Below are positions 35,601-47,377 of a DNA stretch of 64,000 nt, in pieces. Position 1 is the first letter of the stretch, and every line of letters starts with the position of its first letter. Source of the DNA: Dolomedes plantarius (taxonomy: Eukaryota; Arthropoda; Arachnida; Araneae; Dolomedidae); contig OU015493.1 in assembly GCA_907164885.2 (NCBI GenBank), positions 49,701,390 through 49,765,389 on the forward strand, written 5' to 3'. Under the pieces are notes generated by a model. That model made no database searches. It was given only the letters and a program-made list of their open reading frames with translations, and was not told where the DNA came from. The translations under genes were made by a program, and so were the position numbers.

Positions 35601-36600
35601 TATGATGAAAGACAATATACAGAAAGAAATTCACAGACATTATATTTTTTTAACAAATGATGAGCCCAGGATGAATGATTGTATTTTTAATCCTTCCCTT
35701 TCAAGGCAGGGTTCATATTTCAGGAAGACTAACGTTTTACCCCAGATGTTATCTGAGCGTTAGTCCGGAATTGAACTGAAACCCACGGCGCGGAAGACGA
35801 AGACGTTATTCTCTATCCAAGTGGGCGGCTTATAATAAAAGCGTTGTATTATGCATTCACCTAAACATTTTCAAGGTATGGACTGTTATGTTTTAGCTAT
35901 TTCAATATACAGGTTGATAGGTGTATTTAATGGGTTCTAAACATGCGTATAGTTATCTGTTTGTATTTATTAGCTATTTTTAGCCATATACATAACACAA
36001 TGATTTTTAATGCACATATGTAATGTAATATATATACCTTTGAACAGGAGAGCCTCTTTCTCAAGGGTGAAATTAATGAAAATATAACGCCTCATAAATT
36101 TATGGAAATTTTGGGGGCACGTGAAAGCAAGTATTAAAAGACCAGAGACGTATATAAAATTATTTTCAAACAGATTTCGGAGAGTAAAGGTTTTAAGTTA
36201 GAGAACCATGTTTTGTCTCTAAATTATGGCTCAGTCGTTACATTACTGAGTATTTTACTTTTTTATCCTTGCAATGCTTTTGATTTCTTTCCGTACGTGA
36301 TTTTTCATGATTTATCAGCATTTTTAAGATATTCATAGGTTTTCGGTCTTTCAAAAGCTATGTATATATGAATCGCGCAAAGTGAAATATACATGAATCA
36401 ACACAAGTATCTATAATTAATTGCTGGGTTTTTTCTCATAAAACGGGTAAAAAAATCCATAATTGATTTTTTACCCGTTGCCAAAAAATTGATTTCCATC
36501 TGCTAATTATAAATAAAGTAGCCTTTTTCATCTATAATTAGCAGCTATTTTTTATTTAATTTTCTTTCGTTACCTAACATCTTAGTCAGGAAATTATATA
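35601..36600. other. Unassigned AT-rich sequence with a hairpin
   Basis: AACGGGTAAAAAA (36442-36454) pairs with TTTTTTACCCGTT (36467-36479) across a 12-nt loop. ATAATTAATTGC / CTAATTATA motifs recur nearby. No gene is seen. Confidence 0.5.
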
Positions 36601-36797
36601 CCGTAAGATGGGGTTACTTTGTGGCGGATTTTTAAGTTTTTTCCTGTGCCAGCCGATCAGTTTTAAAAGCATCCCAAAACGAACAATTGCCAAACATTTG
36701 TACCTCCTTTCATTACGTAGTTATATATTGCTCTAACCAGGATATTTAATTACCATTGAGAAATGAAAGTTAAAATATGTCCCAAAGTTGCCCCGGG

Positions 36798-36851
36798 AAT
36801 ATGATTTTAACCACTTTAGTTAATATACACTAAAGTGGTTAAAATCATATT
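36798..36851. repeat. Perfect 23-bp hairpin
   Basis: AATATGATTTTAACCACTTT plus AGT (36798-36820) is exactly complementary to 36829-36851, with an 8-nt loop TAATATAC. No mismatch. It may be the remnant of a MITE or a small hairpin RNA locus. Confidence 0.85.
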
Positions 36852-38352
36852 TTATCTAAACTCGTAAAATAGTTACTAGCTGAATGTCCCGCTAGTATTT
36901 CGATCTGTTATCGAAAGCCTGATACAATTCCAAAAATATATTGAAAGGGTAGTTCAATTATCAATATACGAGACATTTAATACAAAATTCTTTAACCATT
37001 TATAGTCAACTTCCCGATAATAACGTTGATATTGGTTATAGATTTTGAAAAACAGCTCTCTAATATTACAACTTGTCCTTTCATGAATTTTCTTTTCGGC
37101 GCTTATTTCAAAAACAAGAACTCAATTTAGGTCACTTAAATAAAAGAAATATTGTTTTTTTTCCTTCTTTGTACATTTCTTTGAACCTTACCTAACTTTT
37201 CCTGTTTTGTCTAGACCTCAAAATATATTACACCCAACCAAAGTAGGAAAAAACCATTCTCTTTTCACTTACATAAAACTTTTTTCCCCCTCCCGGTACT
37301 TATATTAGAATCGATGTGCAATAGGTGCTCGCTGTCATCTTTCATCTATTTCCCCACAACTTTTTAAGGCTTTTCAAAAGTTCAATAATTTGAAAGCTAT
37401 TTTTCATATAAAGAACTTCTTTTATTCTGCAAAGCTTTTTTTTCTACAGCCTCTAAAACAATTGCTTGAGGGAAAGTTTTGATAAGGATTAGAAAGCTAA
37501 AAAACTAAATACCAGGTAATTTAATTTTTTTCTGTTTTCTAATCCCTGTTTATTGGAAAATGTTCTTCAAACTCTTTCGTAATCATAAAAAAGGGATTGA
37601 TTGGCTTTTAATAACATATAATAGGCTCAAGAGGTTCTAAACTTTTCTGCGCCGACTGTCCTACCAAGAAACGTCTTTTAAACGTTAGAAATGGTTAAAA
37701 ATGGATCAATGTTTTACTAAAATATAACGTTAAATATAGTTTTTCATTTGATATGACGCTAAAAAATTTTCAATATTGTTTAGTTAAAAATTTCTCGAAA
37801 TTTTTGGATTTAGTATCATGTTATAGTATTGAAATATGGGTATTTTCCCCCATCTTGTGAATAAATAAAGATTCATCTTACCTTTATAGCGTTGGAATGT
37901 TCATTTACTATTTGCAAATCCATACTATTTACAAATCTTTTCGTAATCATGAAAAAAAGGGACTAATTGGATTTTAATAACATAGCAGTCTCAAGAGGTT
38001 CTAAACTTTTCTGCTCCAACTGTCCTATGAAGTTGGAGCAGAAACGTCTTTTAAACGTTAGAAATGGTTAAAAATAGACCAAAGTTTTGCTAAAATATAA
38101 CGTTAAATACCGTTTTTCATTTGATATGACGCTAAAAAAATTTCAATATTGTTTAGTTAAAAAAATCTCGAAATTTTTGGATTTAGTAACATGTTATAGT
38201 ATTGACATGTGGATATTTTGCCCCATCTAGTGAATAAATAGTTAAAATTTCAACTTACGTTTATTGCGTTGGAATGTACATTTACTATTTGCAAATCCTT
38301 ACTATTTACAAATATTTTCGTAATCATGAAAAAAGGGATTGATCGGTTTTTA

Positions 38353-39185
38353 CATTGCTGGCCACTGTAAATGCAACACCCTGAAGAAAACATGCAAATA
38401 ACATGAAATTTACAACATGCATTAGCGGAGGTGAGATATGCAAATGATTAGAATTTCAGTGCAGACGCACATCACGCGCGCCTGTGGCGCCACTTCAAAG
38501 CGCTATTTAAGGCTTGGAGATTTCGACGATTTCAAGTTCGGCAATTATGTTTTTCTTGTGGTATTTTAAAAAAAACGATCAATTATGCCTCTTCGAAAAC
38601 AGCGATCATCTATTGATCAAGTATCCGAGTTCGACAGAGGAAGGATAGTGGCCTACCGAGATTGTGGATTATCTTTCAGGGAAATCGGTTGTCGTGTTGG
38701 ACGAAACCAAACAACTGTAATGAGGATATGTGATCGTTGGATGCAGGAGGGTACGACGGACCGGCGTGTTCGATCGCATCCACCTCAGCACACCACTTCA
38801 CGTGATAACAGGCAAATCGTGCGCATGGCAGTGACGGATCGCTCAGTCACATCACGAACCATAGCACAGCACATGCAGTCTGTAACGCATCGTCCAGTGT
38901 CTGCGCGTACCATTCGACGCCGTTTACAGCAGAGTGGTCTGTCCGCAAGACGTCCATTACTTTGTTTACCCTTGACGCAGAACCACAGACGTCTCCGCCG
39001 CCAATGGTGCGATGACAGAAGGATGTGGACGGCAGAATGGAATGAAATTGTCTTTACCGACGAGTCACGCTTCTGTCTGCAACACCACGATGGTCGCATT
39101 CGAGTCTGGAGACACCGTGAAGAGAGGATGCTGAACAGCTGCGTTATGCCTCGCCACACTGGTCTTGCACCGGGTATTATGTACC
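38353..39185 (+). mobile_element. Tc1-like transposon C, 3' truncated
   Basis: Begins after TA (38351-38352) with CATTGCTGGCCACTGTAAAT, in the style of Tc1 tips I know from arthropods (GGCCACTGTAAATGCAACAC). The 3' half of the gene and the right tip are missing: transposase sequence stops around GGTATTATGT and the tandem-repeat unit resumes by about 39195. Confidence 0.75.
38585..39183 (+). pseudogene. Tc1-like transposase C, N-terminal two thirds
   Basis: An open frame from ATG 38585: MPLRKQRSSIDQVSEFDRGR. The first helix-turn-helix (LSFREIGCRVGRNQTTVMRI) is followed by a second DNA-binding block (ARTIRRRLQQSGLSARRPLL) and the first catalytic aspartate in EIVFTDESRF. The frame then passes DGRIRVWR and RHTGLAPGIM, where the coding match ends; the codons to the stop at 39220 belong to the joined repeat. 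The second aspartate and glutamate are missing, so it cannot catalyse transposition, although the DNA-binding part has no stops. Confidence 0.88.
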
Positions 39186-39489
39186 GGGTAGTCACTTACG
39201 TTAAACGGATGAAATGGTAAATTATGGATCAACGTTTTACTAAATTATAACGTTAAATACCATTTTTCATTTGATATAAAATTTTTAATTAAACAATATT
39301 CAAAGATCTCTGAATATTGTTTAATTAAAAATTTCTCGAAATTTTTGGATTTAGTAACATGTTATAGTAGTTGAAATGTGGGTATTTAGCCCCATCTAGT
39401 GAATAAATAGTTAAAGATTCGCCTTACGTTTCTAGCGTTGGAATGTTCATTTACTGTTTGCAAATCTTTACAAAAATTCGTTAAAATTT

Positions 39490-40272
39490 GTTCTATTTTC
39501 AAATTTTGGAAATTTTGGCTTTGTTTTCACCGTTACTCTAATGGATTGCTTTTAGCGACTGGTTTAATATTGCTTTTTTTGTGCATCTAGTGCATTATGC
39601 GAGGACTCTTTGGAGTTCGTATTTACATAAATCCAGTATGTTACATACTAAGATTCGTTAAAAACCTTGCTATTTTCTTAATTTAGAGGACTATATGGTT
39701 AAAATATATACTTAGCAGGAATTTTATATTTATTATTATGATTTAAATCTCGCTACCTTCCATTATACGGTACTAAATATAAAATGTATAGAGATAAAAG
39801 TAGTGTATGATCCATTAGGAGCGTAAAGTGACTCCATAAATACATACTGGGAAAACAAACAAAGAATACCTTTAAAAAATATTGTTAAATATTTCCTAAA
39901 ATATTGAAACGAAAATAATAATTTTAGAAAAATATAGCCAAAGGGAAATTAATGTACATACTATTATTCCATACACTTTTATACTAGTTTTTTTTTACTT
40001 CTTTTGGAAAAAAAGTTTTTAAGTATTGATAATATAAAAGCTTTTCCAATACGCTCTTAGGATTTGAAACTTTTAGACAAAAAAAAACTTTTGTCAACGG
40101 CCTGCGTTTTTAGTTCTCGTGGGAAATCTTTGAATATTTCCATGGTAGATATAAAATGCATTTACACTTTAAGATAACGAAATGCAAAAATCGTTAAAGC
40201 TGTGGTGTTTTTACGATACTTTACACAGATGCAAATACTTCTAGAAAAACTATTTTGGAATTTTTGGTGTGG

Positions 40273-40275
<3 letters not shown>
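39490..40275. other. AT-rich stretch, nothing recognised
   Basis: No gene or bounded repeat seen. Confidence 0.45.
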
Positions 40276-40610
<335 letters not shown>

Positions 40611-41172
40611 TATAAATAGGAGATCGTAGTTAACAGTAGCATTATTCAAATATACAGTTTTTAAGTCACTTCCATTGAAATTTTACTGAGCAGGTGTATA
40701 TTTTTGAAAAGTAAAATTATTTTCCCCTATTTCTAAATTTATTGTAAGTTAGATTAACACGCTATTTATAATTGATACTGGTAATTCAGCTGAAGAACGA
40801 TAAACACCAAAATTATTCATGAGGTTTTAAGAATATTTCTTTTATAACATGGATATTAATCACAAAAATAGCCTTTGCATATGATATTTCAATGTAATTC
40901 AGACGTGATTTATTAACAAAAATATAACTGAAAAACAGTATTTAAAAATATCTTATGATAACAAAAAATTAATATGAAATATTTTCTTTTCATTTCTGAT
41001 AACTCAAAACTATATTTCTATCCTTTAGTAAAATACAAATTTTGAAATATATATATGACGTCAAATTTAAGTGCTTCGTATAAATAGCATAATTTCCATA
41101 AGAGTAAACATTATTTACTATAATTAATTAGAATGATATATAATGAAGATCAATATATAATTATTATGATTA

Positions 41173-41208
<36 letters not shown>

Positions 41209-41545
41209 TTAATAGATTAATTCATAAAAGATTAATAATAGTAATATGTTATAATAATTAAAGAACTATTTCTGATAAATTAATGCCAAAAAGTTACAAT
41301 TTTATCCTCACGCATTATACAAGTTTTGAAATATATATATATATAGTATTTATACACTTAGAAATTGTAGGAAATTTAATCAATACAGACGAGTTAACTA
41401 TGAACTCTCTTTTGCTATTTTCGGGCTTCTTCAAGCATCATCAGTCATCGATTACCGATAGAATCGATTATCAGTCGAGGATGAGTTTTTAATGAGTAAA
41501 AAACCTTTAGCAGAAAATTTACGAACTTCTTTGCCTGAAATTTAG
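40611..41545. other. AT-rich stretch with a short (TA)n
   Basis: (TA)n at about 41176-41206 and a short run at 41333-41345. No gene recognised. Confidence 0.45.
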
Positions 41546-41724
41546 CGTTTTCAAGCTGATGAATTTTTAAAAGCTCATACCCAGCAAACTTCAGAATCTG
41601 TAGCAAATTTCATAGCTCAAATAGAAACAATGATTTCATTAGAAAATTTTTATCTCTGTTCTTCAGTGGATTTTATTAATTACCTCAGCTTGACCTCATT
41701 AAATGCTATAAGAAATGACAATTA
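41546..41724 (+). pseudogene. Possible retrotransposon gag fragment
   Basis: A frame after an in-frame stop reads RFQADEFLKAHTQQTSESV then ANFIAQIETMI and runs to TAA at 41722. The order QxxxESVxxFIxxIxxM recalls the retrotransposon gag domain of Ty3/gypsy elements. No nucleocapsid or pol sequence follows. Weak assignment. Confidence 0.25.
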
Positions 41725-41762
41725 AATGGATTTTTTTCAAACCGATTACAATTACCGGGTAT

Positions 41763-41767
<5 letters not shown>

Positions 41768-41796
<29 letters not shown>
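41768..41796. repeat. (TA)n microsatellite
   Basis: Left flank of the 2.1-kb TIR element. Confidence 0.9.
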
Positions 41797-41798
<2 letters not shown>

Positions 41799-41799
<1 letters not shown>

Positions 41800-43908
41800 G
41801 GCGGAGCGTAAAAAAAAAGTTTTCGATTTCGTTTTTGCCCTAGTGTGGATAAGTTGCGTACTGGTGGGTAGGTCACGTATGCAAAGTTTTGGGAAAAACA
41901 AAAAATGTCTTCCGTCTCCATTTCGGCCGTGATTTTTAGCAGATTTTTACCATACAGTTAAAAATTTGTATTTCCATTGTTTTGTATGCAACTCGTCATT
42001 TTGTTCTTAAATAAAATACAGAGGTAATTCGAAACTTAATACAGAAAGGCAGCAGTGGACACACTGCGTGCAGAAAGGTAAAGAAATATTTTGTTATGTA
42101 AACATTGTCAACAACAACTTTAGAAACGATTCTTAAAACCTTCGTGAAACACTCACGGAAATTGTTCGACATTTTTTCATGTAAGTTTGTTTCTTTTAAC
42201 AAATGTTCTTTCCCAAAGCATAAAAAGATCCCTAAAATGGAAAGAACTTTTCTTATAGACCAAAGGGCAAATGTCCAACTTAGGCAAATGTCCATAGGCG
42301 CAGTTGACTTAAAAGAAACTGAAAGAAACGAGCGGATAGGAAACAGAAAGAGACAGAAGCAGCAAGTCTTAAAATAAACGTTTCGCCATCTGTTACGCCA
42401 TCTAGGATCACATATCCTGATTCAGATTCTAACGTGAATCCACATAACTTCGATAGTGACATAGATCACTTGAAGCCTTCCCCATCCACATCCAGGATGA
42501 CTCAATCTGAAGGTAAAAAGACGTTAAGATCAAGCCGATACCCAGCAGTTGCTACAGCTTGTGACAGAACCGGAGTTTCAGATCGGGCTGGAGCCATCAT
42601 TGCAAGCACTGTTTTAGAAGATTTGGGGATGATTACCAAAAAAGACACTTTAAATGTAATTTATAGACATAAAATAGGAAGAGAGAGGGAAAAATATTCG
42701 GAAAGAATATCAGCAAGGAAATGAAAGACAGCTGGAACCACTGAAGGGACTTTATTTTGACAGAAGGAAGAACAAAACTCTAATGCAAGAGAGCGTAGGG
42801 GGAAAGATGTACCAAAAAAAAACAGTCCTGGAAGAACACGTTACAATGATTAAGGAACCTGGAAGCAAGTACCTTGGAGACATAGCACTGACTTCATCAT
42901 CAGCTTTGAGTATTTCTCAAATGATGCTGCAATTCATGGAAAATAAGAATATTGACATTCATCAACTAGTAGCAATAGGGTGGGGTGGAACAAACGTTAA
43001 TACTGGCTATAAAATCAACGTGATTCGCCTTTCTGGGGAAGCCATTGAGAAACCCTTGCACTGGTTTATCTGCCAGTTACACGCAAATGAGTTGCCTCTC
43101 GACATTTAGTGCAGCATTTGGATGGTGGAACGGGTGGCCCTAATGCATTTTCTGGTCCTACTGGGAAAATATTGGCAAATTGTAAAAACCTCCCAGTTGT
43201 GAGATTTGTAGACATTTCGAGCGAATTTCCGAAAATCGACATAAAGGATCTTAGCACACACAAGCGATAGCTTTGGGATATTTGTCAAACTGTCACAAAT
43301 AGAAACTGTTCATCAAGTTTGTCACAAAAGCACCCTGGTAAAATGTCTGATGCACGTTGGCTAACAACTGCAAATCGAATAAAGCGTTTATACATTAGCT
43401 TGTCAGAGCCTTCAAGCCAACTTCAAACTCTGGCAGAGTTCATCAAGAAAGTGTACCCACCTATGTGGTTTACAGTCAAATCCATATTGCACGTATGGTC
43501 CACGAAATTTATTGAAGACAATAAACGTCTCACGCTATCTTAAAAACGATTTAAAGACTGTGGTCGATCCCATTATCCAGAGAAATGGCTATTTCGACCA
43601 CCCGGAAGCAATAATCTTGTCAATGATCACAGACGACAGAAAGTCCATTGCAGAACTTGAACTACGTAGGATTTTACGTCCAAGAAAGGAAAAAAAGAGA
43701 AAGAATCAGACACTACAACATTCCGTCACTCAACTTCGAGGCAGTTTCATATATAGACCTCATTGATTGGCAGAAATGTAATTTGACGGAACTCCCAATT
43801 GACAGAAGATGATTTCAGAAATTTGATTTCCAGTGGAGAGTCTGTAGCTCAACACCTGGGAAGCCTAAAATTTCCTTGCTTCGAAAACTTTTTTTTTTAC
43901 GCTCCGCC

Positions 43909-43909
<1 letters not shown>
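41799..43909 (+). mobile_element. 2.1-kb TIR DNA element, superfamily unassigned
   Basis: Tips GGGCGGAGCGTAAAAAAAAA on the left and the same inverted on the right (43909 inward), extended by GTTTTCGA in both. TA flanks each side (41797-41798 and 43910-43911), both being edges of (TA)n arrays. The interior holds one decayed gene on the plus strand reaching almost to the right tip. I do not recognise a DDE/D transposase motif, so TA duplication could mean a Tc1-like target or simply insertion in TA-rich DNA. Confidence 0.75.
42105..43860 (+). pseudogene. Decayed gene of the 2.1-kb element
   Basis: Broken plus-strand frames in order: 42105-42377 (PKMERTFLIDQRANVQLRQM, then GAVDLKETER and an Arg/Lys-rich run); 42434-42724 (NPHNFDSDIDHL, RYPAVATACDRTGVSDRAGA); 42783-43109 (YLGDIALTSSSALSISQMML, VAIGWGGTNVNTGYKINVIR, HWFICQLHANELPL); then RHLVQHLDGGTGGPNAFSG; 43319-43543 (NPG-like HPGKMSDARWLTTANRIKRL); 43554-43766 (DPIIQRNGYFDHPEAIILSM); and a tail LTEDDFRNLISSGESVAQHL. 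At least five frameshifts or stops. From memory, the LHANELPLRH...LDGxTxGP...FSG block recurs in multi-copy uncharacterised proteins of arthropods and cnidarians. The function is unknown; a transposition role is inferred only from the terminal repeats. Confidence 0.7.

Positions 43910-43910
<1 letters not shown>

Positions 43911-43954
<44 letters not shown>
43911..43954. repeat. (TA)n spacer between two elements
   Basis: 44 bp of TA separates the right tip of the 2.1-kb element from the left tip of the Tigger element. Confidence 0.95.
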
Positions 43955-43957
<3 letters not shown>

Positions 43958-45437
43958 TAATACCCCGAAGTTACGCAATAGGAGGGGCCCTACGGAAGAT
44001 CGCGAAAGTCTAATTCGTTTAAGTTGGAGAACAACCTTGCATATAAATACATATAAAGTTAGTCTAATTGGGACTGTGGAGTCAGTTATTTATTAATATA
44101 ATTTTATATCTTAGTGGACTGTATAAGAATACATTAACAAAAATATTCAATGTTCTTGTTTAAGTGCAACTAATCAATCGTTTTAATTCTTTTATTAAAG
44201 GTAATACTGGAATGGCTTACCTTTAACACCATCTGAATAATACTTGAATAATAAATAAACACTTAAAAATTTAGTTCCCTGTATGTATCCTTAAAATGCA
44301 TTTAATAATTGTCTTCATTTTAACACATTTTAACACACTGTTGAATTCCTGACACACTGAATAACCCTTCGGAATTAGGTTTAACAAAATGAATAATTTA
44401 CTTCAAAATGTCAACAGCTTGAACAATAATCTGCACAGAATCTTTAACAAAAAAAAAAGAATAAACGGAATCTCGTCCAACATAACGATTTTTGAATTCT
44501 TACATGACATTGCTTAGAATAGAATATACACCACAACAGATTAAACATTTATTAGCCATTTTCTTGCCATTACTCAGAATCGAATGTGCAGCAACAACAG
44601 AATAAAAAAAATTTACATAGTGATGTCGTCTATTGACCAGAAACTTAATTAGAATACAAATTACAAACAAAATGATGAATAAAATGAAACAATTATTATA
44701 ATGAATTATTTAAAAATTAAAATAAAAATATTAAGTATTTTATGAAGTCTGAACAGGGACCAAGAAATTAACAAAAACCAGTTTAAAGGAAAACAGTGCA
44801 TTAAAATTAAAATATTGTATTAAGTATTAATATTATACATATGTACAATATATTTTTTAAAAAATGTAATGATGGTATTAAAAATTCCAATAAAGAAGAT
44901 TGCGTATAGACACCTTTTTTGCGAAGAAATACTTCGTGGCAGAATAATTTTTCTTCTATTCCCTGCTTTGTCGTTATCATTCTATATTCATTAGACTCTA
45001 CATTCTCAAAAATCTGTAACCCTTTATCAATTGCGCCGAACCCTTCTGTGGAGTTTAAAATTGTCATTAGGTTTTCTCGTGGTATTGGGTCTGAAGCGTC
45101 GGATTCTTCAGTGATGCTCTGGTAGCGCATCTCCATGAGATCATCGACTGTCGCATCCTCAACATGACAATCCAACAGCTCGCTCACATCGTCTCCATGT
45201 ACTTCCATATCTAACTGCCTGTCAAGGTCTCCATATCTAACTGTCTGTCAACTTCTTCTATCACACGAGTCATATGATCAGTTTCAAGCGTTGTCTCCAT
45301 CTTGTTTTTAAAGTATATTGGACAAAGTTTATCCCACACACCATATAAAGTTTTTGGGGAAATGTCATTCCAAGATTTGGAAAGGGGAAAACGGTAAAAT
45401 CATAAACTGGGTAACTCCAAGTTCGAGGTATTATTTT
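43955..45437 (-). mobile_element. Tigger (pogo-type) transposon, internally deleted
   Basis: Left tip CAGTAATACCCCGAAGTTAC after TA (43953-43954); the right end read inward is CAAAATAATACCTCGAACTT, a corrupted copy of the same tip. CAGTAATACC(T/C)CG is a typical pogo/Tigger tip. Only the C-terminal part of the transposase remains on the minus strand. Confidence 0.75.
44860..45420 (-). pseudogene. Tigger-type transposase C-terminus
   Basis: The minus strand reads SWNDISPKTLYGVWDKLCP (near 45400-45330), KTLYG... being the region after the catalytic core where pogo/Tigger proteins have a W-rich helix, then METTLETDHMTRVIEE and EVHGDDVSELLDCHVEDATV with DDLMEM, the acidic C-terminal block of this family. 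A 24-25-bp local duplication (GACAGACAGTTAGATATGGA at about 45203-45255) shifts the frame between the two parts. The helix-turn-helix, CENP-B-like and DDE segments are absent. Non-functional. Confidence 0.75.
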
Positions 45438-45442
45438 GTGTG

Positions 45443-45445
<3 letters not shown>

Positions 45446-45485
<40 letters not shown>

Positions 45486-45502
45486 GTATGTGTGTGTGTG
45501 TG
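45446..45502. repeat. (TA)n-(GT)n microsatellite
   Basis: TA to about 45484, then (GT)n. Confidence 0.95.
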
Positions 45503-46928
45503 TGCGTGCTTATGTACGTAAGCGTGTATGCATAATTTCCCCTGAGCTAATTAAAATAAATTGTTTTTAATAAAATACAGTGAAATTCAATGTTATGTAT
45601 TTGCATTTAAAAGATGCGATAATCAACTGCATATAAAAATGAATGTTTGTCTCTCTGTAATTGTATAGAAATCCACAGTTTAGGAGCAACGATCGTGAAA
45701 TTTTACATACATGCGTCTTTAAAAACAGCCGAGGGTCTGAAGAACTTCAAAAATCGAAATTAATTACCGTTGATTTTTAATTAATAAAAAACCAACAATT
45801 TGTAAGCTGTTACACTTTGTGGAATCACCCCTCTGAATATGGCGTCCACGTTAGGGTTAGCTGACAAACAGCGAGAGAAAAGATAAAAATAAATAAAATC
45901 AAAAAGTTTCAAGTTATATATTAAACCACAATAATAAATGAAAATAATAATCCTTCAAGTCAGATTTTATACTCTAAAATAAATCGGATCCAACGGCATA
46001 TTGACACTCTCACACGCGATGGAAAATTCGAATGAACCACGATCACGAAGTGTCAGGATCTTTTTTACTCACTATTGCAATCCCCCTAGCTTATGTCTTT
46101 GTGTCTATTGAAGAGTTAAGACTAAGCTTCTATCCTGCTAACTTATTTCTCACTTAAAACTCCTCTTACTCCATAAATGTATGTATATTCACCAACCCAT
46201 AGCAACTTTCCAAAAACTCATTGCGTATATTTTTTACTTTACTCAACAGTGTTGTGTATAATCGTGTTGCATTCGTTAAAACGGTTCATTTGGTACCCCG
46301 TAAGACTCGGGTTCGAGTATGGGATCGTGCAAATTTTGCTAAACCTGTATTTTCAGCTTTTTTATGAAGGCTTTTTTATTTCAGCTTTTATTTTATTATT
46401 ATTTTAATCATTATCTTTATATTATTTTATTATTTTTCAAATTATTATTTTATTTTATTTTATTATTTTTTAAAATTATTTTTATTTTATTTTTTTTTCA
46501 GCTTTTTAATGATGAAAGACCGAATATAGCTGAAATCTGAGGAGTTTATTATACATTTATATATTTTTAATTGGTTTCGATATTATTAATGTGTATAACA
46601 TTTCGTCTGCTTTTTTTTTCTATGTTATTTATACTGTGTTTAGTTTTTTTAATGGATTTTGGTAGGTTTATTATAAATTTATACATTTTATGTTTTACTT
46701 TCCAGGATTTTTTGCTCCAATGATAAAGGCTAAATCTTTTCTATGTTATTTATACTGTGTTTAGTTTTAAAATTGATTTTGGTTAACAAACATTCATCAA
46801 TAATTTATTTCTGGGCATTGTATTGCTAACAATTAGGATAACCGACAATTTTTGAAGGATGCGATTATCGTTTCACAGATGTACAATAGATGGCGCCACT
46901 ATTTTAAACTTTTAGTATTCCATAAACC
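45503..46928. other. Mostly unassigned; Helitron 5'-like start
   Basis: At 45634-45660 CATATAAAAATGAATGTTTG followed by TCTCTCTGTAATTGTAT resembles the 5' end of the Helitron family starting at 15097. Around 46275-46330 GACTCGGGTTCGAGTATGGG resembles a tRNA B box but no A box is found. 46380-46500 is a degenerate (ATTT)n tract. Confidence 0.35.
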
Positions 46929-46960
46929 AACACCTCCTAAACGTTCGTTTAGGAGGTGTT
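46929..46960. repeat. 15-bp hairpin
   Basis: AACACCTCCTAAACG and CGTTTAGGAGGTGTT are perfect inverted repeats with only TT between them. Confidence 0.85.
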
Positions 46961-46964
46961 CCTA

Positions 46965-47018
46965 AATGAACGGTACATTCAAATTAAATACAATGTAGGT
47001 GTATGCAATTAATGCCAA
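46965..47018 (-). repeat. Helitron 3'-end fragment
   Basis: ACATTCAAATTAAATACAAT then GTATGCAATTAATGCCAA matches the subterminal sequence at 15040-15085 and, inverted, 20760-20815. The CTAG hairpin end is replaced by unrelated DNA and the other side passes into (TA)n (47019-47042). Confidence 0.65.
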
Positions 47019-47042
47019 TATATATATATATATATATATATA

Positions 47043-47338
47043 TAACGCGTAGGTATGGGGCACAAAAAACCGACGCTATTTCTACACTCCGAATGGCAAC
47101 GGCTGCAACTACCGCATGTAAACATTAGCGATCGTCTGCAATTTAAAAATGCGTGTGTGTAGTGGCGACATTGAATACAACCTCTGATCTTTTAACAAAC
47201 TATGTTTAGACCTATCAAATCCAGTGTTTAGTCATGGACAGTTGTACGTAGGTTTATGTAGAGTCCGTTCTTTTGATTCTGTCACTGTAGTATCTCCTTC
47301 TTCTGAAATACTCGACTGTGTATATCAAGAAGTTTGAG

Positions 47339-47372
<34 letters not shown>

Positions 47373-47377
47373 GTAGT
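47043..47377. other. Unassigned sequence ending in (TA)n
   Basis: No gene recognised. A (TA)n tract lies at 47340-47369. Confidence 0.45.

Larger units (their letters stand above)
37573..39480. repeat. Tandem array, three ~365-bp units (third interrupted)
   Basis: Units start at TTTCGTAATCATGAAAAAAG (about 37576, 37940 and 38315). Shared blocks: TCAAGAGGTTCTAAACTTTT, AACGTCTTTTAAACGTTAGA, ATATAACGTTAAATA, TTCATTTGATATGACGC, CTCGAAATTTTTGGATTTAG, CCCCATCTAGTGAATAAATA and GCGTTGGAATGT. The third unit is split by the Tc1 fragment at 38353. Unit 2 has an extra hairpin (TTCTGCTCCAACT / AGTTGGAGCAGAA), and unit 3 another (near 39278-39325). Confidence 0.85.

Noticed and set aside
36598..36626. CCGTAAGATGGGGTTACTTT as left end of a large element reaching to ~39770
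   Set aside because: The only inverted partner (CCATTATACGGTA near 39758) matches just a few bases, so no terminal repeat can be claimed.
36877..36900. CTAGCTGAATGTCCCGCTAG as a Helitron 3' end (minus)
   Set aside because: Similar to CTAGCTGAAAACCCG at 15008, but no hairpin and no downstream family similarity.
46275..46330. tRNA gene or SINE head with GGGTTCGAG
   Set aside because: A B-box-like motif alone; no A box, no cloverleaf and no repeat partner in the window.
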